Shown piece by piece: positions 26,990 through 36,857 of a stretch of 64,000 nucleotides of DNA. Each line of letters starts with the position of its first letter. The stretch's first letter is position 1. The stretch is from Blastococcus mobilis (GTDB lineage: Bacteria; Actinomycetota; Actinomycetes; Mycobacteriales; Geodermatophilaceae). The notes under the pieces were generated by a model. That model was not told the DNA's origin and did no database searches. It worked only from the letters and a program-made list of their open reading frames with translations. The position numbers and the translations under genes were made by a program. The DNA lies in contig NZ_FZNO01000024.1 in the NCBI RefSeq assembly GCF_900188025.1, positions 20,772-84,771 on the forward strand, given 5' to 3'.

Positions 26990-28195
26990 GTGAGACACGC
27001 CATGCACGCTCCATCCAACCCCTCCAACCCCGAAACCACAGTCCCTGCGTGGAACAGCACGGCGCGCAGGCAACAGGACGCGGCTGCGTCCCGTGATCGC
27101 ATCGCCGTCATCGGCTACGGCTACTGGGGCTCGAAGCACGTCCGCGTCCTGAGCAGCACCCCCGGCGTCGACGTCACCATCGTCGACGGCCAGTCGGCGC
27201 GCCTCGTGGAGGCGGCAGCCCACTACCCCTCGGCGAGGCTGGCGTCCCATCTTGGTGACGTCCTCGACGACATCGACGCGGTGGTGGTCGCTACGCCACC
27301 CGGCAGCCACGCGCCCATCGCACACCGGGCGCTCGAGGCCGGCAAGCACGTGCTGGTGGAGAAGCCGCTGGCCACGTCCGTGCAGGACGCGGAGCGTCTG
27401 GTGAAGGCCGCCGCCCAGCACGGACGGCACCTCATGGTCGGCCACACCTTCGAGTACAACGCCGCGGTGTGGAAGCTCCGGGAGCTCGTACGGTCCGGGG
27501 CACTGGGGCGGATCCTCTACGTCGACACGTCGCGGTTGAGTCTCGGCCGGTACCAGAGCGACGTGAACGTGATCTGGGATCTCGCCCCGCACGACATCTC
27601 GATCGTCTCGTACATCCTCGACGAGATGCCGGCCTGCGCCACCGTGTGGGCGCACAGCCACATCAGCAGGCAGCATGCCGACGTCGCGTACCTCCGCCTG
27701 GACTTCCCTCGGTCACAGACCCGGGCCTACGTCCACGTCAGCTGGCTGACGCCCAACAAGGTCCGGCAGGTCACCGTCGTCGGTGAGCAGAAGATGGCCG
27801 TCTACGACGACCTGTCGGACAACGAACGGATCCGCGTCTACGACATCGGTGTCGACGTCCAGGAGATCGACGATCCGGCGGAAGCCCATGCGTTGCCCGT
27901 GTCCTACCGCACCGGCGACATCGTCTCCCCGTACATCCCGTTCCAGGAGCCGCTCCTGGTTCAGGATCAGCACTTCATCGACTGCATCCGGACGGGGGCT
28001 CGGCCCGACACTTCCGGCGAGCGTGGCCTCGAAGTGGTCCGGGTGCTTGCTGCGACGGACGAGATGACCCAGGTCGCGGGCGAGGACGTGCGTGCCGGAG
28101 CGGGCGCGTCCACGGACCAGCCCAGCACCGGATCGGCCCCGGAGGGACCGTCACGAGACGGCCACCGCCCCCGTTCGACACGGATCGCGTCGTGA
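26990..28195 (+). CDS. Gfo/Idh/MocA-family sugar oxidoreductase
   Basis: A 401-residue NAD(P)-dependent oxidoreductase. The N-terminal Rossmann fold has IAVIGYGYWGSKHVRVL (38-54); VVVATPPGSHAPIAHRALEAGKHVLVEKPL carries the conserved EKP motif, and DLAPHDISIVSYIL the His of the substrate site. It overlaps (GTGA) an aminotransferase gene. The pair resembles WbpB-WbpE type modules that oxidise then aminate a nucleotide sugar at C3; substrate is inference. GTG 26990 has AAGGG at eight bases; ATG 27002 is possible. The last 40 residues are a low-complexity tail not seen in the basic family. Confidence 0.87.
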   Translation: MRHAMHAPSNPSNPETTVPAWNSTARRQQDAAASRDRIAVIGYGYWGSKHVRVLSSTPGVDVTIVDGQSARLVEAAAHYPSARLASHLGDVLDDIDAVVVATPPGSHAPIAHRALEAGKHVLVEKPLATSVQDAERLVKAAAQHGRHLMVGHTFEYNAAVWKLRELVRSGALGRILYVDTSRLSLGRYQSDVNVIWDLAPHDISIVSYILDEMPACATVWAHSHISRQHADVAYLRLDFPRSQTRAYVHVSWLTPNKVRQVTVVGEQKMAVYDDLSDNERIRVYDIGVDVQEIDDPAEAHALPVSYRTGDIVSPYIPFQEPLLVQDQHFIDCIRTGARPDTSGERGLEVVRVLAATDEMTQVAGEDVRAGAGASTDQPSTGSAPEGPSRDGHRPRSTRIAS

Positions 28196-29316
28196 CCGAC
28201 GCGTCGATCCCGTTCCTCGACGTCCAGGGGATCACCCAACTCGTGCGCGAGGACCTGGACCTGCGCTGGAAGGGCGTGCTCACTCACGGCCGCTTCATCG
28301 GCGGTCCGGAGGTCGAGACGTTCGAGGCGCGGTTCGCGGAGTACTGCGAGAGCAGGCACTGCGTGGGGGTCGCCAACGGTACGGACGCGCTCGAGCTGGT
28401 CCTCGCCGCGCTGGGCATCGGACCGGGCGACGAGGTCATCGTGCCCGCCAACACGTTCGTCGCGACTGTGGAAGCCGTGTGCGCCGTGGGCGCACGACCT
28501 CGGTTCGTCGACGTGGAACCGGACACGCTGGAGATCGATACCGACGCGGCCGCAGCTGCCGTAGGCCCCCGGACGGCGGCGGTCATGGCGGTGCACATGT
28601 TCGGCCAGATGGCCGACGTCGACCGTCTGGTCCCACTCGCGCAGCGGCATGGGCTGGCGATCGTCGAGGACGCCGCCCAGGCGCACGGGGCGCGATTCGG
28701 AGGCCGGAGAGCCGGCAGCGTCGGTGTCGCTGCGGGCTTCAGCTTCTACCCAGGGAAGAATCTCGGAGCGCTGGGTGACGCCGGTGCCGTGGTCTCCAGC
28801 GACGAGGCGCTCGTGGCGCGCATCCGGCAGCTGGCGAACCACGGCCGGGCAAGCAGCGGCCGGCACCTGCACGAGCTCCGCGGCCGGAACAGCCGGCTGG
28901 ACACCCTGCAGGCCGCGGTCCTGGCCGTCAAGCTGCGCAGCCTCGACGCGGACAACGACCGCAGGCGGTGGGCGATGCGGCGCTATCGGGAGCGCCTACC
29001 GGCCGGGTGCCTCCCCCTGGCCGAGCATCCGCGGGCCGAACCGGTGCACCACCTGGCCGTCGTACAGGTGGCGGACCGCGCCGCAGCCACCGCGGCCTTG
29101 GACGCTGCGGGCATCGGCTGGGGTCTGCACTACCCGGTGCCCTGCCACCGTCAGCCCGCCTTCGTCGAGTTCGCCGACGAGCCTCTCCCGACCACCGAGC
29201 TGGCCGCGCAGCGCATCCTCTCCCTGCCGATGTCCCCGACCCTGACCGTGGCCCAGATCGGCCGTGTGTGCCAGGTCCTCGACCAGGCGACGGGGCCCGA
29301 CCGCCGGCCTCCCTGA
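28192..29316 (+). CDS. DegT/DnrJ/EryC1 sugar aminotransferase
   Basis: A 374-residue PLP enzyme. ANGTDALELVLAALGIGPGD (61-80), DAAQAHGARF with Asp160, and SFYPGKNLGALGDAG with Schiff-base Lys189 are the family landmarks. PFLDVQ at the start and the GKNLGALGD form resemble 3-keto-sugar aminotransferases such as FdtB, QdtB and WbpE rather than the 4-amino PglE type. This fits its coupling to the oxidoreductase gene just before it (GTGA overlap). Product would be a 3-amino sugar nucleotide for the repeat unit. Confidence 0.88.
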   Translation: MTDASIPFLDVQGITQLVREDLDLRWKGVLTHGRFIGGPEVETFEARFAEYCESRHCVGVANGTDALELVLAALGIGPGDEVIVPANTFVATVEAVCAVGARPRFVDVEPDTLEIDTDAAAAAVGPRTAAVMAVHMFGQMADVDRLVPLAQRHGLAIVEDAAQAHGARFGGRRAGSVGVAAGFSFYPGKNLGALGDAGAVVSSDEALVARIRQLANHGRASSGRHLHELRGRNSRLDTLQAAVLAVKLRSLDADNDRRRWAMRRYRERLPAGCLPLAEHPRAEPVHHLAVVQVADRAAATAALDAAGIGWGLHYPVPCHRQPAFVEFADEPLPTTELAAQRILSLPMSPTLTVAQIGRVCQVLDQATGPDRRPP

Positions 29317-29375
29317 ACCCGATGCGCCGCCGCTCCCGCGCACGTGGAACCCTTGTCATCCGCCGTGGGCGAGGT

Positions 29376-30173
29376 TCAGATGCGGCTGGCTCGAGTGCCG
29401 CGGACGGGGCGGAGGATCCGGCGGGCCACTCCGCGGATCCGACCCCGCACCCGCGGCGGCGCGTGCAGACAGCGATCAGGCAACCCCAGTTGCTGGAGTG
29501 CCCGCCGGCTGGAGTCCACGTCGTAGTGCAGCCGGATGAACTCCACACTGACCGTGCTGCTGTCGTACAGCGCAAACCGCGCTCGGGGGCGGCTCTCGCG
29601 CTGCCGCGACTGGCCGACGCTCCCCGGATTCAGTAGGCGCGCGGTTCCGGGCAGGGGAAGTCGGCCTTGTGGGCGCAGGGCCCCGTGATCCGCAACCACG
29701 CACCACTGCCGGTGGGTGTGCCCCAGGACGAGCGTGTCGCTCCCGGGAGCCTCGAGCGGCATGCGGCGCAACAGTTCTCCTGCCCGCCTCTCGTCGACGA
29801 CGTACTCCTCGGGGCTGTCCAGGGAGCCGTGAGTCATGAGGATGGGATCCACGTGCAACCGCACAGGGAGCGCCTCGAGGAACGCCCGAACGTCGGCCGA
29901 GATCAACGATCGGGTCAGGTCCGCGCTATGGCGAGCGAGCGGCGGGAACCGAGTGGGCGGCAGCCGATCGAGGACGAAGAGGTCATGGTTTCCGGCGACG
30001 CACTCCGCGCCGACCGCGACCAGTCGTTCGACACACTCGTTGGGCTGGGGGCCATAACCCACGAGATCCCCGGCGACCAGCAGCCGCTCCGCCCCGTGGT
30101 CCTCGAGCCATCGCAGGGCCGCCTGCAGTGCGGCGTGGTTGGCGTGCACATCCGACAGCAGGCCGATCCGCAT
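29376..30173 (-). CDS. Calcineurin-like metallophosphoesterase
   Basis: A 265-residue phosphoesterase with the full metal-site series: LLSDVHANH (D-x-H), GDLVGYGP, AGNHD and GHTH. This is the YfcE/Icc-like class whose substrates are usually unknown. It starts one base inside the stop of the ATP-grasp gene (TGATG), so the two are coupled, hinting that it acts on a product or side product of the ATP-grasp enzyme or on its partner pathway. The C-terminal 30 residues are Arg-rich. It converges on the aminotransferase gene. Confidence 0.85.
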   Translation of the reverse strand: MRIGLLSDVHANHAALQAALRWLEDHGAERLLVAGDLVGYGPQPNECVERLVAVGAECVAGNHDLFVLDRLPPTRFPPLARHSADLTRSLISADVRAFLEALPVRLHVDPILMTHGSLDSPEEYVVDERRAGELLRRMPLEAPGSDTLVLGHTHRQWCVVADHGALRPQGRLPLPGTARLLNPGSVGQSRQRESRPRARFALYDSSTVSVEFIRLHYDVDSSRRALQQLGLPDRCLHAPPRVRGRIRGVARRILRPVRGTRASRI

Positions 30174-31582
30174 CAGCTCGTCCGTCGGGATCGCCGCTGC
30201 CGGCTCCCAGATGCCCGCCTCGGGGACGCGCCGGCCGTCAGGGCGTCACGCTTCCGGATCCCGAGGGCCATCAGCACGGGCCGTGTGGGAGAACCGCCTG
30301 TGTCATGCGACGAGCTCCGTCGGCCAGTGGTCGGGAGATGCTCGCGGATCCATGCACCGCACGCCGCGAGCAGCGGCAACGGATCGTTCCATGCCCAGAA
30401 GGCCTTCGCGTCGCATCGGGCCGCCCAGATCAACCAGCGCAGCATCGGGACACCCGCCCGCCGCGCCGCGAGGACGTCCTTGGGGTGGACCCAGGTTGCA
30501 GCGGTCGCACGCTCCGTCGGGCTGCTCACCCATCGACCACCAGTGAGGTCGGCGTACACCATCGCGGGGATGTTGACTCCCACCCTGGCTCCCAGGTGAT
30601 GCCAGAGACTGAAGCGCGCGTTGATCTCCAGCAGGTACAGCTTCCCTCGGGCTGAGCGCTTGAAGTCGAACTTGGCCACCCCGCGCAGCCCGATGAGGGT
30701 GACCAGCTCCCGGCCGAGATCCCTGACGTCCGTGGCCGCGGTGAGGGTCAACGCCGTGGAGTGCCCGAACTCGGCCGGCATCGTCCGGATCTTGCGGCCG
30801 GTGAACTCCGCGCGGACCGAGCCCCGGCCATCCACGTACACGTGGTAGCTCTCGATCGCGGACTCCGGGCCGGGCACGCACTCCTGGACGACGAACCGCT
30901 GCTCCGATGCCCGGAACGTCTGAGCAAGGGCTCTCAGCTCAGCGAGATCGTCGACGCGGAGCGCCTTGGCCGGCTCCGCGGACGCCCAGGTCGTGCTGCG
31001 CAGAGCCGGCTTCACGATCAGCGGAAAGAGGTGTGCGTCGTAGTAGGCATCCGCGAAAGCCTGGGCCGACTCGACGACACGGGTGGCGGGCACCGGAAGC
31101 GACAGCCGCGCGCTCAGGCTGCTGAAGCGCTGCTTGTCCGACACGTCCTCCACAAGATCCGGCGATGCCACGGCGAAGCGGAAGGTCGGTTCGAGCCGGG
31201 TCCGGAAGCGGGAGGTGAACATCACCGCCTGGTCCGAACAGAAGAACAGCACCGGCGGCTCGCTCTGTCGACGGCCGAACTCGAGGAGGCGTTCGAGCAA
31301 CTGCTCGCCGCATTCCTCGATGGGAAGCCCCCAGTCCCAGTCGAAGATCGTGGTTGCGTACCGCGAGTACCGCGCTTCGTCATGACGGGGCGCGACCACC
31401 GCGGAGGGCACGCCGGCGAGCGCCAGCGCGCGGACGATCTCCACGCAGCCGGATCCGATCACGACAGCTGGCGCGTGCCCGGAATCGGGCTCCCGGACGG
31501 CCGGGGCCGGGCGTCGTTCCGCAGTGAACCCGTCGAAGACTCCTACGTGCCCCTCCGAGTCGGTACTCGGTGCTGGCTGCAT
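30173..31582 (-). CDS. ATP-grasp family ligase
   Basis: A 469-residue protein. The pre-ATP-grasp domain begins VVIGSGCVEIVRALALAGV near residue 40, with FDWDWGLPIEECGEQL and FFCSDQAVMF. The ATP-grasp core has LFPLIVKPAL, FVVQECVPGPESAIESYHVYVDG, and VAKFDFKRSARGKLYLLEINARFSLW with the Mg-binding Glu/Asn. These enzymes join a carboxylate to an amine or other nucleophile by an acyl phosphate. In a polysaccharide locus it may amidate a uronic acid or attach an amino acid; that is inference. ATG 31582 has GAGGAAG six bases upstream. The next gene is coupled. Partner and substrate are unknown. Confidence 0.8.
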   Translation of the reverse strand: MQPAPSTDSEGHVGVFDGFTAERRPAPAVREPDSGHAPAVVIGSGCVEIVRALALAGVPSAVVAPRHDEARYSRYATTIFDWDWGLPIEECGEQLLERLLEFGRRQSEPPVLFFCSDQAVMFTSRFRTRLEPTFRFAVASPDLVEDVSDKQRFSSLSARLSLPVPATRVVESAQAFADAYYDAHLFPLIVKPALRSTTWASAEPAKALRVDDLAELRALAQTFRASEQRFVVQECVPGPESAIESYHVYVDGRGSVRAEFTGRKIRTMPAEFGHSTALTLTAATDVRDLGRELVTLIGLRGVAKFDFKRSARGKLYLLEINARFSLWHHLGARVGVNIPAMVYADLTGGRWVSSPTERATAATWVHPKDVLAARRAGVPMLRWLIWAARCDAKAFWAWNDPLPLLAACGAWIREHLPTTGRRSSSHDTGGSPTRPVLMALGIRKRDALTAGASPRRASGSRQRRSRRTS

Positions 31583-31839
31583 GAAGTGCTTCCTCACCAC
31601 TGGCTGATCCCGCGGACGGAGTTCAGTGTGCCTCGGATTGATCAGCTCTGACGTGCTCACGGCTGCGGTTCGACGGTTTGTCCGCCGGCGACCACGGCCA
31701 CGGCCACCTGCAGGTCGTTCGGTAGGCGCGCGAGCGCCGGCAGGCTCAGGCCCGTCTCTCCGAGTGGCCGGCCTCAGGTGATCGTGAACGGCAGGACGTC
31801 GGCGCCTACCACCGTGCGGCGGTCGTGGCTCGTGCCGGC

Positions 31840-32676
31840 TCAGCTTCCACGGATCGCCGTGGGCGGGGCCCCCGCAGCCGAGCTCCACTGCAGCCACGGC
31901 TTGGTCCGCTCGTACTCGAGCACATCGTCGGTGTAGAAGTACCACGTCGACTCGTCCGGGTCGCCGGAGTAGTGGACGCCGATGCAGGCCTCCAGGTTGC
32001 CCCGCAGCTCCGGGTACCACATGACCCCGTCGTAGCAGGCACGGCGCAGCCCCATTGCCCAGTCGGCATTGAAGGCCGTCGAAGCCGACGAGTTGGGGTG
32101 TCCGCCCCACACCTCTCTCTTCATCTGGAACAGACCGTGCGACTGTCCGCCGTCGCCAGCGGCAGCCTGGTCCCAGGCCGACTCGACGACGGCTTGAGCC
32201 CGGTTCACGTCAGTGGGGAACCCCCACTTGCAGGACGCCCACTGGATGATTTCGTCGGTGGTGCCGGTGAAGCTCCCGTCGACGCGCCCCCGGTAATCGG
32301 GGCCGTCGGCTGCGGCGGTGGTCCAAGAGCTCATGCCGTAGGGGGCGGGGCCGGCAGGGGGGGTCGCATTGGCGGTGGCATTCTCCGGCCTGGGCTCCCA
32401 CGCGTCGCGCTGCACGCGTGTGGCGCACTCCTCACCCGAGGGCAGGGCGCTGCCCGGCGGCAGGAGGGGGAAGACGCCGCCGACGGCCTGGTCGGCCGTC
32501 TTCTGCGCAGCTGCCTCCACCAGAGAAGGGATGGACACCGGTGGCGCGGTGGACGTCGACGTGGACTCAGGACTGGGGGCCGATGTGGCGAACGTGCCGG
32601 CCAGAAGGAGGAGCAAGGCGAGGCCGGCTACCCAGAAGGTAGGGAGGGACTGTGCGGGGGCGCTGTGCCGGGTCAC
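31840..32676 (-). CDS. Secreted lysozyme/transglycosylase-like protein
   Basis: A 278-residue protein with an N-terminal hydrophobic segment (about residues 9-30, FWVAGLALLLLLAGTF) acting as signal or anchor, a Ser/Thr/Pro linker, then a domain with RAQAVVESAWDQAAAGDGGQSHGLFQMK. The Glu-Ser followed by G-x-S-x-G-L-F-Q-M resembles the catalytic Glu and GLMQ segment of soluble lytic transglycosylases. NADWAMGLRRACYDGVMWY follows. Likely cell-wall or polysaccharide cleavage outside the cell. GTG 32676 has no ribosome site, so the start is tentative. Fold assignment is moderate. Confidence 0.65.
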   Translation of the reverse strand: MTRHSAPAQSLPTFWVAGLALLLLLAGTFATSAPSPESTSTSTAPPVSIPSLVEAAAQKTADQAVGGVFPLLPPGSALPSGEECATRVQRDAWEPRPENATANATPPAGPAPYGMSSWTTAAADGPDYRGRVDGSFTGTTDEIIQWASCKWGFPTDVNRAQAVVESAWDQAAAGDGGQSHGLFQMKREVWGGHPNSSASTAFNADWAMGLRRACYDGVMWYPELRGNLEACIGVHYSGDPDESTWYFYTDDVLEYERTKPWLQWSSAAGAPPTAIRGS

Positions 32677-33196
32677 GACGCGCGCCGGTTGGGGGTGAGC
32701 ACGGCCAGCAAGGTAACGAGCGGATAACGGATCGTCAACTGACGGAAAGCGCTCTCGTGCGGAAGTGACACCCTCACCGGCCCGGCGGTCCGCACCAGAC
32801 GGACGTCGGGCGCCCATGTCGCCTCCGACGGCCGGCCAGGGCGCCGTCGTCCCGGTGCGATGGGGGATGAGGCCAGGCCGCCACGACTCCCCCGGCTATC
32901 CAGCACGAGCACGGCACGACCGGACGACCCGACGGGACGCCGACGGCGCCGATCCGGGTTGACGGTCGCTCGTCCGCGGACCAATGTTCCACGACAGAGC
33001 CAGGGAACTCGGCACGGCGACGTCAATCAACCCTGGCCCGGTGCTGAGACGTGCGCCTCCTCGCACGCCAGCGGTGCCACGTCCCACGCGGAGGACCAGT
33101 TGGGGTCTCGGCAGGCAGCAGAGCGCGTGGCCGTCGTCTGCCAGTCCCACCACCGATGGACTCGTGGGCACCCCTCCGCTCCCCGGCCCGGAACCC
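32677..33196. other. 520-bp divergent intergenic region
   Basis: This region lies between the lysozyme-like gene (leftward) and the sugar transferase operon (rightward). Several frames are open by chance but none gives a recognisable protein. No clear -35/-10 pair or hairpin stands out. Promoters of both units must be here. Confidence 0.4.
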
Positions 33197-33853
33197 ATGG
33201 ACGTTAGTCAGCCGGTGGAGGACGGGACGCCGGCATGGGACGAGGTGGCCCGTCGGGGAATGGACCTCGTCGGCGCTGCCCTGCTCTTACTGCTCACGGC
33301 ACCGCTGTCCTTGATCCTTGCCGTCTGGATCCGGCTGGACACCCCCGGCCCGGCACTCTTCCGCCAGCAACGGGTCGGCCAGGGGCGACGGCCATTCACG
33401 CTCTACAAGTTCCGCACCATGCGCGTCGGCGCGGACGATGCGGCACATCGCGCGCTGATCGCGGCGGAGTTGCGCGGCGAGGACACGCGCCGTCGTGGCA
33501 GCACGAAGATCGACGACGATGCCCGGATCACACGCGCCGGGCGTTTCCTGCGCAGGACGAGCTGCGACGAGCTGCCGCAGCTGCTGAACGTCGTCCGCGG
33601 TGACATGTCCCTGGTCGGGCCGCGGCCGTGCTTGCCGTGGGAGGCCGACATGTTCCCGGCGAAGTACGCCGAGCGGTTCACCGTCCGACCCGGGCTGACG
33701 GGGCTCTGGCAAGTGCGAGGCCGGAGTGTCCTGGGAACGCTGGACATGCTCGAGCTGGATCTGGAGTACGTGCGCACTCGACGGCTGGGCACCGACCTGG
33801 CGATCGTCATGGCCACGATCCCGGCCCTCCTCCGCGGGGACGGTGCCCGATGA
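33197..33853 (+). CDS. Initiating sugar transferase (short phosphoglycosyl transferase)
   Basis: A 218-residue bacterial sugar transferase. One membrane helix (about 25-46), then [42 protein letters not shown] split over strands with the catalytic Asp-Glu, and [14 protein letters not shown]. This is the C-terminal catalytic core typical of WcaJ/WbaP/ExoY enzymes without the large N-terminal domain. It starts the lipid-linked repeat unit of cluster C. ATG 33197 is chosen because upstream residues are low-complexity; ribosome site is weak. First gene of a long coupled operon. Confidence 0.88.
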   Translation: MDVSQPVEDGTPAWDEVARRGMDLVGAALLLLLTAPLSLILAVWIRLDTPGPALFRQQRVGQGRRPFTLYKFRTMRVGADDAAHRALIAAELRGEDTRRRGSTKIDDDARITRAGRFLRRTSCDELPQLLNVVRGDMSLVGPRPCLPWEADMFPAKYAERFTVRPGLTGLWQVRGRSVLGTLDMLELDLEYVRTRRLGTDLAIVMATIPALLRGDGAR

Positions 33854-33905
33854 GCCTGCCGCAGCTGTCCGCCTCCGGCGTGCCTGTCGAGGGGAGCCGC
33901 CGTCC

Positions 33906-34946
33906 GTGACCGCGGTCCAGCGCGTCGATCCGCGTACCCATCCGCTGTGGCAGGAGCTGGCGAGCGGACCCGGCGGCAGTCTCTTCACGTCTCCGCCGTG
34001 GATCACGGCCGTCAGCGACATGTACGACTTCACGCCGTCGGGGCGTGTCCTGGTCGATGGCCTCGGGCGCCCACGAGCCGGGTTCGCCTGGACCGACGTG
34101 GACGATCTGCGTGGCCTGCGGCGCCTGGCCCTGCCCTTCTCCGACCGGGCCGACCCCATCGCCGCCGACCTGGCGTCGTGGCAGGCCGTCGCCGCCGACG
34201 CGCTGGCAGGAGGCGTCCCCCTGACCCTGCGGTGCCTGGACACCTCACCGGCCGCCCACGACCCGCGGCTCGATCACACCGGCGAAGCGGCGTGGCACGC
34301 GACGCCGCTGACCTGTCCGCTGCACGAGCTGCGCGCACGGTTCCGCCCGCAGACCCGGCGGAACATCGCGACGGCCGAGCGGGCCGGCGTCGACGTGGTC
34401 GTCAGTGCCGAGTGGGAGGCGGTGCGGGAGTACCACCGGCTCCACGTGGAGCTGCGCAAGCGCAAGTACCGGCTGCTCGCCCAGCCCCGCGAGTTCTTCG
34501 ATCGCATCTGGAAGGCCTTCGCCCCGGCAGACGGGATCCGTACCGCCCTCGCCATCGTCGATGGCCGGCCGGTCGCCGGCGCGCTGTACCTGGTCTGGCA
34601 GGACACCGTCTACTACAAGTTCGGTGCGTCACAAGCGGAGTACCTGCCGCTGCGACCGAACGACGCAATCCACTGGCACGTGATCCAGTGGGCCCACGGG
34701 CGGGGGATCCGGATGCTCGACTGGGGGCTGTCCGACCTCGACCAGCCCGGGTTGTGCAGGTACAAGCTCGGATGGGCCGGCGTCGAGGGCCGGATCCGCA
34801 CACTCAACGCCGGAGGGCAGCCCCTCGGCCGCCGGACCGACGTGGAGGAGACCCTCGCGGCGATCACCGACCTTCTCACCGACCCGTCCGTGCCGCATGT
34901 GGTGACCGAGCGCGCCGGGGCCGCCCTCTACCGGTTCTTCTGCTGA
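33906..34946 (+). CDS. FemAB/GNAT-type acyltransferase
   Basis: A 346-residue FemAB-like protein. [18 protein letters not shown] opens the first half; [21 protein letters not shown] is the basic linker that precedes the second GNAT half, followed by [43 protein letters not shown] and [17 protein letters not shown]. It is the first of two adjacent, different FemAB-like genes, so two separate transfers or a heteromeric pair are possible. Start chosen at GTG 33906, with GAGGGGAG about ten bases before. A 19-codon ORF (33850-33909) links the preceding stop (ATGA) to this start (GTGA). Confidence 0.82.
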   Translation: MTAVQRVDPRTHPLWQELASGPGGSLFTSPPWITAVSDMYDFTPSGRVLVDGLGRPRAGFAWTDVDDLRGLRRLALPFSDRADPIAADLASWQAVAADALAGGVPLTLRCLDTSPAAHDPRLDHTGEAAWHATPLTCPLHELRARFRPQTRRNIATAERAGVDVVVSAEWEAVREYHRLHVELRKRKYRLLAQPREFFDRIWKAFAPADGIRTALAIVDGRPVAGALYLVWQDTVYYKFGASQAEYLPLRPNDAIHWHVIQWAHGRGIRMLDWGLSDLDQPGLCRYKLGWAGVEGRIRTLNAGGQPLGRRTDVEETLAAITDLLTDPSVPHVVTERAGAALYRFFC

Positions 34947-34992
34947 CCATGGGACCGCAGTCATCCGGCAGCACGCCACGACGGGAGCCACT

Positions 34993-36189
34993 GTGAGCGG
35001 CCCGCACACCCCCACGACGAGCTCCATGTCGGTCGTGGTCTGCACGACCCCGAACGAGTCCACGCTCGGTGAGTGGGACAACCTGGTCTGCTCGAATCCG
35101 CTCGCCGACGTCGCGCAACTATCGGCATGGACCCGCATCCGCGGGCTCGTCGGATACGGCGCGATGTACATCCTCGTCGTCCACGGCAAGCGGTTGGTGG
35201 GCGGCGCGCAGATCATGGTGCGCCGCATTCCCGGGATCGGCACCCTGGGCTACGTCCCGTACGGCCCGGTCGTATCGCACGCCACCGAGGATCCGGACTC
35301 AGTGCACGACATGATCGCGAGCGCGCTCGCGCAGTTGAGCCGCCGTCGATTCCGCATGCTGGCTGTGCAACCGCCCGAAGGGGCCGAACGCGCCTCGGAG
35401 GCGCTGCTCGCGCATGGTTTCCGGGACTCCGACGCGGATGTCGCCCCGGCGGCATCACTGCGCGTCGACCTCCGCTTCGACGAGGACCACTTGCGCCGCG
35501 CCCTCAGTAAGCGGCTGCGGACCTGGACGAACGCATGGGAGGAACGAGGGGTGATTGTTCGTCGCGGGAATGAGCAGGACCTGCCGACCCTCGCCGAATT
35601 GCTCGCCGAGACAGCCGAGCACCAGGGTTTCACACCCTTCGACATCGAGTACCTGCGCGCCATGTACCGGGAGCTGGCCCCGGCGGGACACCTCGTCGTG
35701 TTCGTCGGCGAGGTCCGCGGCCGTCCGGTGGCGATGACCGTGTTCACTGCCTGCGGCACCGTCTTGAAGGTTCGCCTGCTCGGCCTGGACCGCTCCGACG
35801 AGGGGCGGCGGCTCAACGTGCCTGCCGCGGTGTACTGGAACGCCATGAAGTGGGCCAAGGCGAGCGGCTACCACTGGTTCGACCTGGGCGGGGTGCTCCC
35901 GGCGTCGGTGCCCGCGCTGCTGTCCGGAGGCAAGGGGGATCTCGATGCGCTTTCCGGCCCCGACCGGTACAAGACCCGCTTCGGTGGCCGGGTCTTCCGT
36001 TACCCGCCGCCCGTGGAGCTGATCCCCAACCCGATCGTGAGGGCCGGATACGACATGGCGCGCCAGACGGCCGCCGGACGCCATCTCGTCGCCTGGGCGA
36101 AGCGGAGGTGCCGCGCCGGCAATCGCGTGCGCCCCCGCTCGATCGGCCGGACCGTCAGGCGGGGAATCGCTCGTGGAGCGTCCCAATGA
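34993..36189 (+). CDS. FemAB-like acyltransferase (peptidoglycan-bridge type)
   Basis: A 398-residue protein closer to FemX/BcrT-like proteins than its neighbour: WDNLVCSNPLADVAQLSAW at the start, LVGGAQIMVRRIPGIGTLGYVPYGPVV in the first half, ALSKRLRTWTNAWEERGVIVRRG in the linker and NAMKWAKASGYHWFDLGGV near the end, with RYKTRFGGRVFRYPPP. Classical members move amino acids from tRNA to lipid II; here an aminoacyl or acyl transfer to a sugar is plausible. GTG 34993 has GGGAG six bases before it. Its stop overlaps the methyltransferase start. Confidence 0.83.
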   Translation: MSGPHTPTTSSMSVVVCTTPNESTLGEWDNLVCSNPLADVAQLSAWTRIRGLVGYGAMYILVVHGKRLVGGAQIMVRRIPGIGTLGYVPYGPVVSHATEDPDSVHDMIASALAQLSRRRFRMLAVQPPEGAERASEALLAHGFRDSDADVAPAASLRVDLRFDEDHLRRALSKRLRTWTNAWEERGVIVRRGNEQDLPTLAELLAETAEHQGFTPFDIEYLRAMYRELAPAGHLVVFVGEVRGRPVAMTVFTACGTVLKVRLLGLDRSDEGRRLNVPAAVYWNAMKWAKASGYHWFDLGGVLPASVPALLSGGKGDLDALSGPDRYKTRFGGRVFRYPPPVELIPNPIVRAGYDMARQTAAGRHLVAWAKRRCRAGNRVRPRSIGRTVRRGIARGASQ

Positions 36190-36857
36190 TCGGCTACGTG
36201 TTCGAGAAGGTCGTGAAGCCACCGTACGTGCGAGCGCGGCGCTTCGTGGGGAACGCCCTCTTCGACCGCCGATATCACGTCGAGACCGACGGCGAGGTCA
36301 GCATCGCCGAACTCGGCCTGTCCGATCCCCGGTCGGTTCGGTACCAGCCGGCCGGCGTCATGAGGCTGCGCCGGATCCTGCCCCCTCGGGAGGTGTCCGA
36401 GGACGACGTGTTCATCGACTTCGGTTCCGGCAAGGGGCGTGCCGTGCTGCAGGCGGCCCTGCACTACCCGTTCCGGCGGGTCTACGGCGTCGAGCTCTCC
36501 GAGCGCATGCACGAGATTGCCCAGCGCAACGTCGAGACGTGCCGGAACCGGCTGCGCTGTCGTGACGTGCGGCTGATCCGTGCGGACGCGGCCACCTTCG
36601 ACATTCCCGACGAGGTGACGGTGGCCCTGTTCAACAACCCGTTCGTGGGCGGGCTGTTCGAGGCTGTCGTCGCCCGGCTGCTGGAGTCCGTGGACCGCCA
36701 TCCGCGCCGGTTGCGGATCGTCTACGGCAACCCGGTGGAGGAGGATGCACTCCTTCGCACCGGCCGGGTGCGGCCGGTGCGGACGCTGCGCGGCTGGCGC
36801 CCCGAGAAGGAATGGGCGCGGTCGAATGCCTTCCGGTTGTACGAGGTGACCCGATGA
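36186..36857 (+). CDS. SAM-dependent class I methyltransferase
   Basis: A 223-residue methyltransferase. FIDFGSGKGRAVLQAAL (78-94) is the SAM-binding motif I, VYGVELSERMHEIAQRN motif II, RADAATF and VALFNNPFVGG motif IV region. The sequence resembles DOT1-like small bacterial methyltransferases found near polysaccharide genes. It may methylate a sugar hydroxyl. ATG overlaps the FemAB-like stop (ATGA). A short ORF follows with the same overlap. Confidence 0.85.
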   Translation: MIGYVFEKVVKPPYVRARRFVGNALFDRRYHVETDGEVSIAELGLSDPRSVRYQPAGVMRLRRILPPREVSEDDVFIDFGSGKGRAVLQAALHYPFRRVYGVELSERMHEIAQRNVETCRNRLRCRDVRLIRADAATFDIPDEVTVALFNNPFVGGLFEAVVARLLESVDRHPRRLRIVYGNPVEEDALLRTGRVRPVRTLRGWRPEKEWARSNAFRLYEVTR

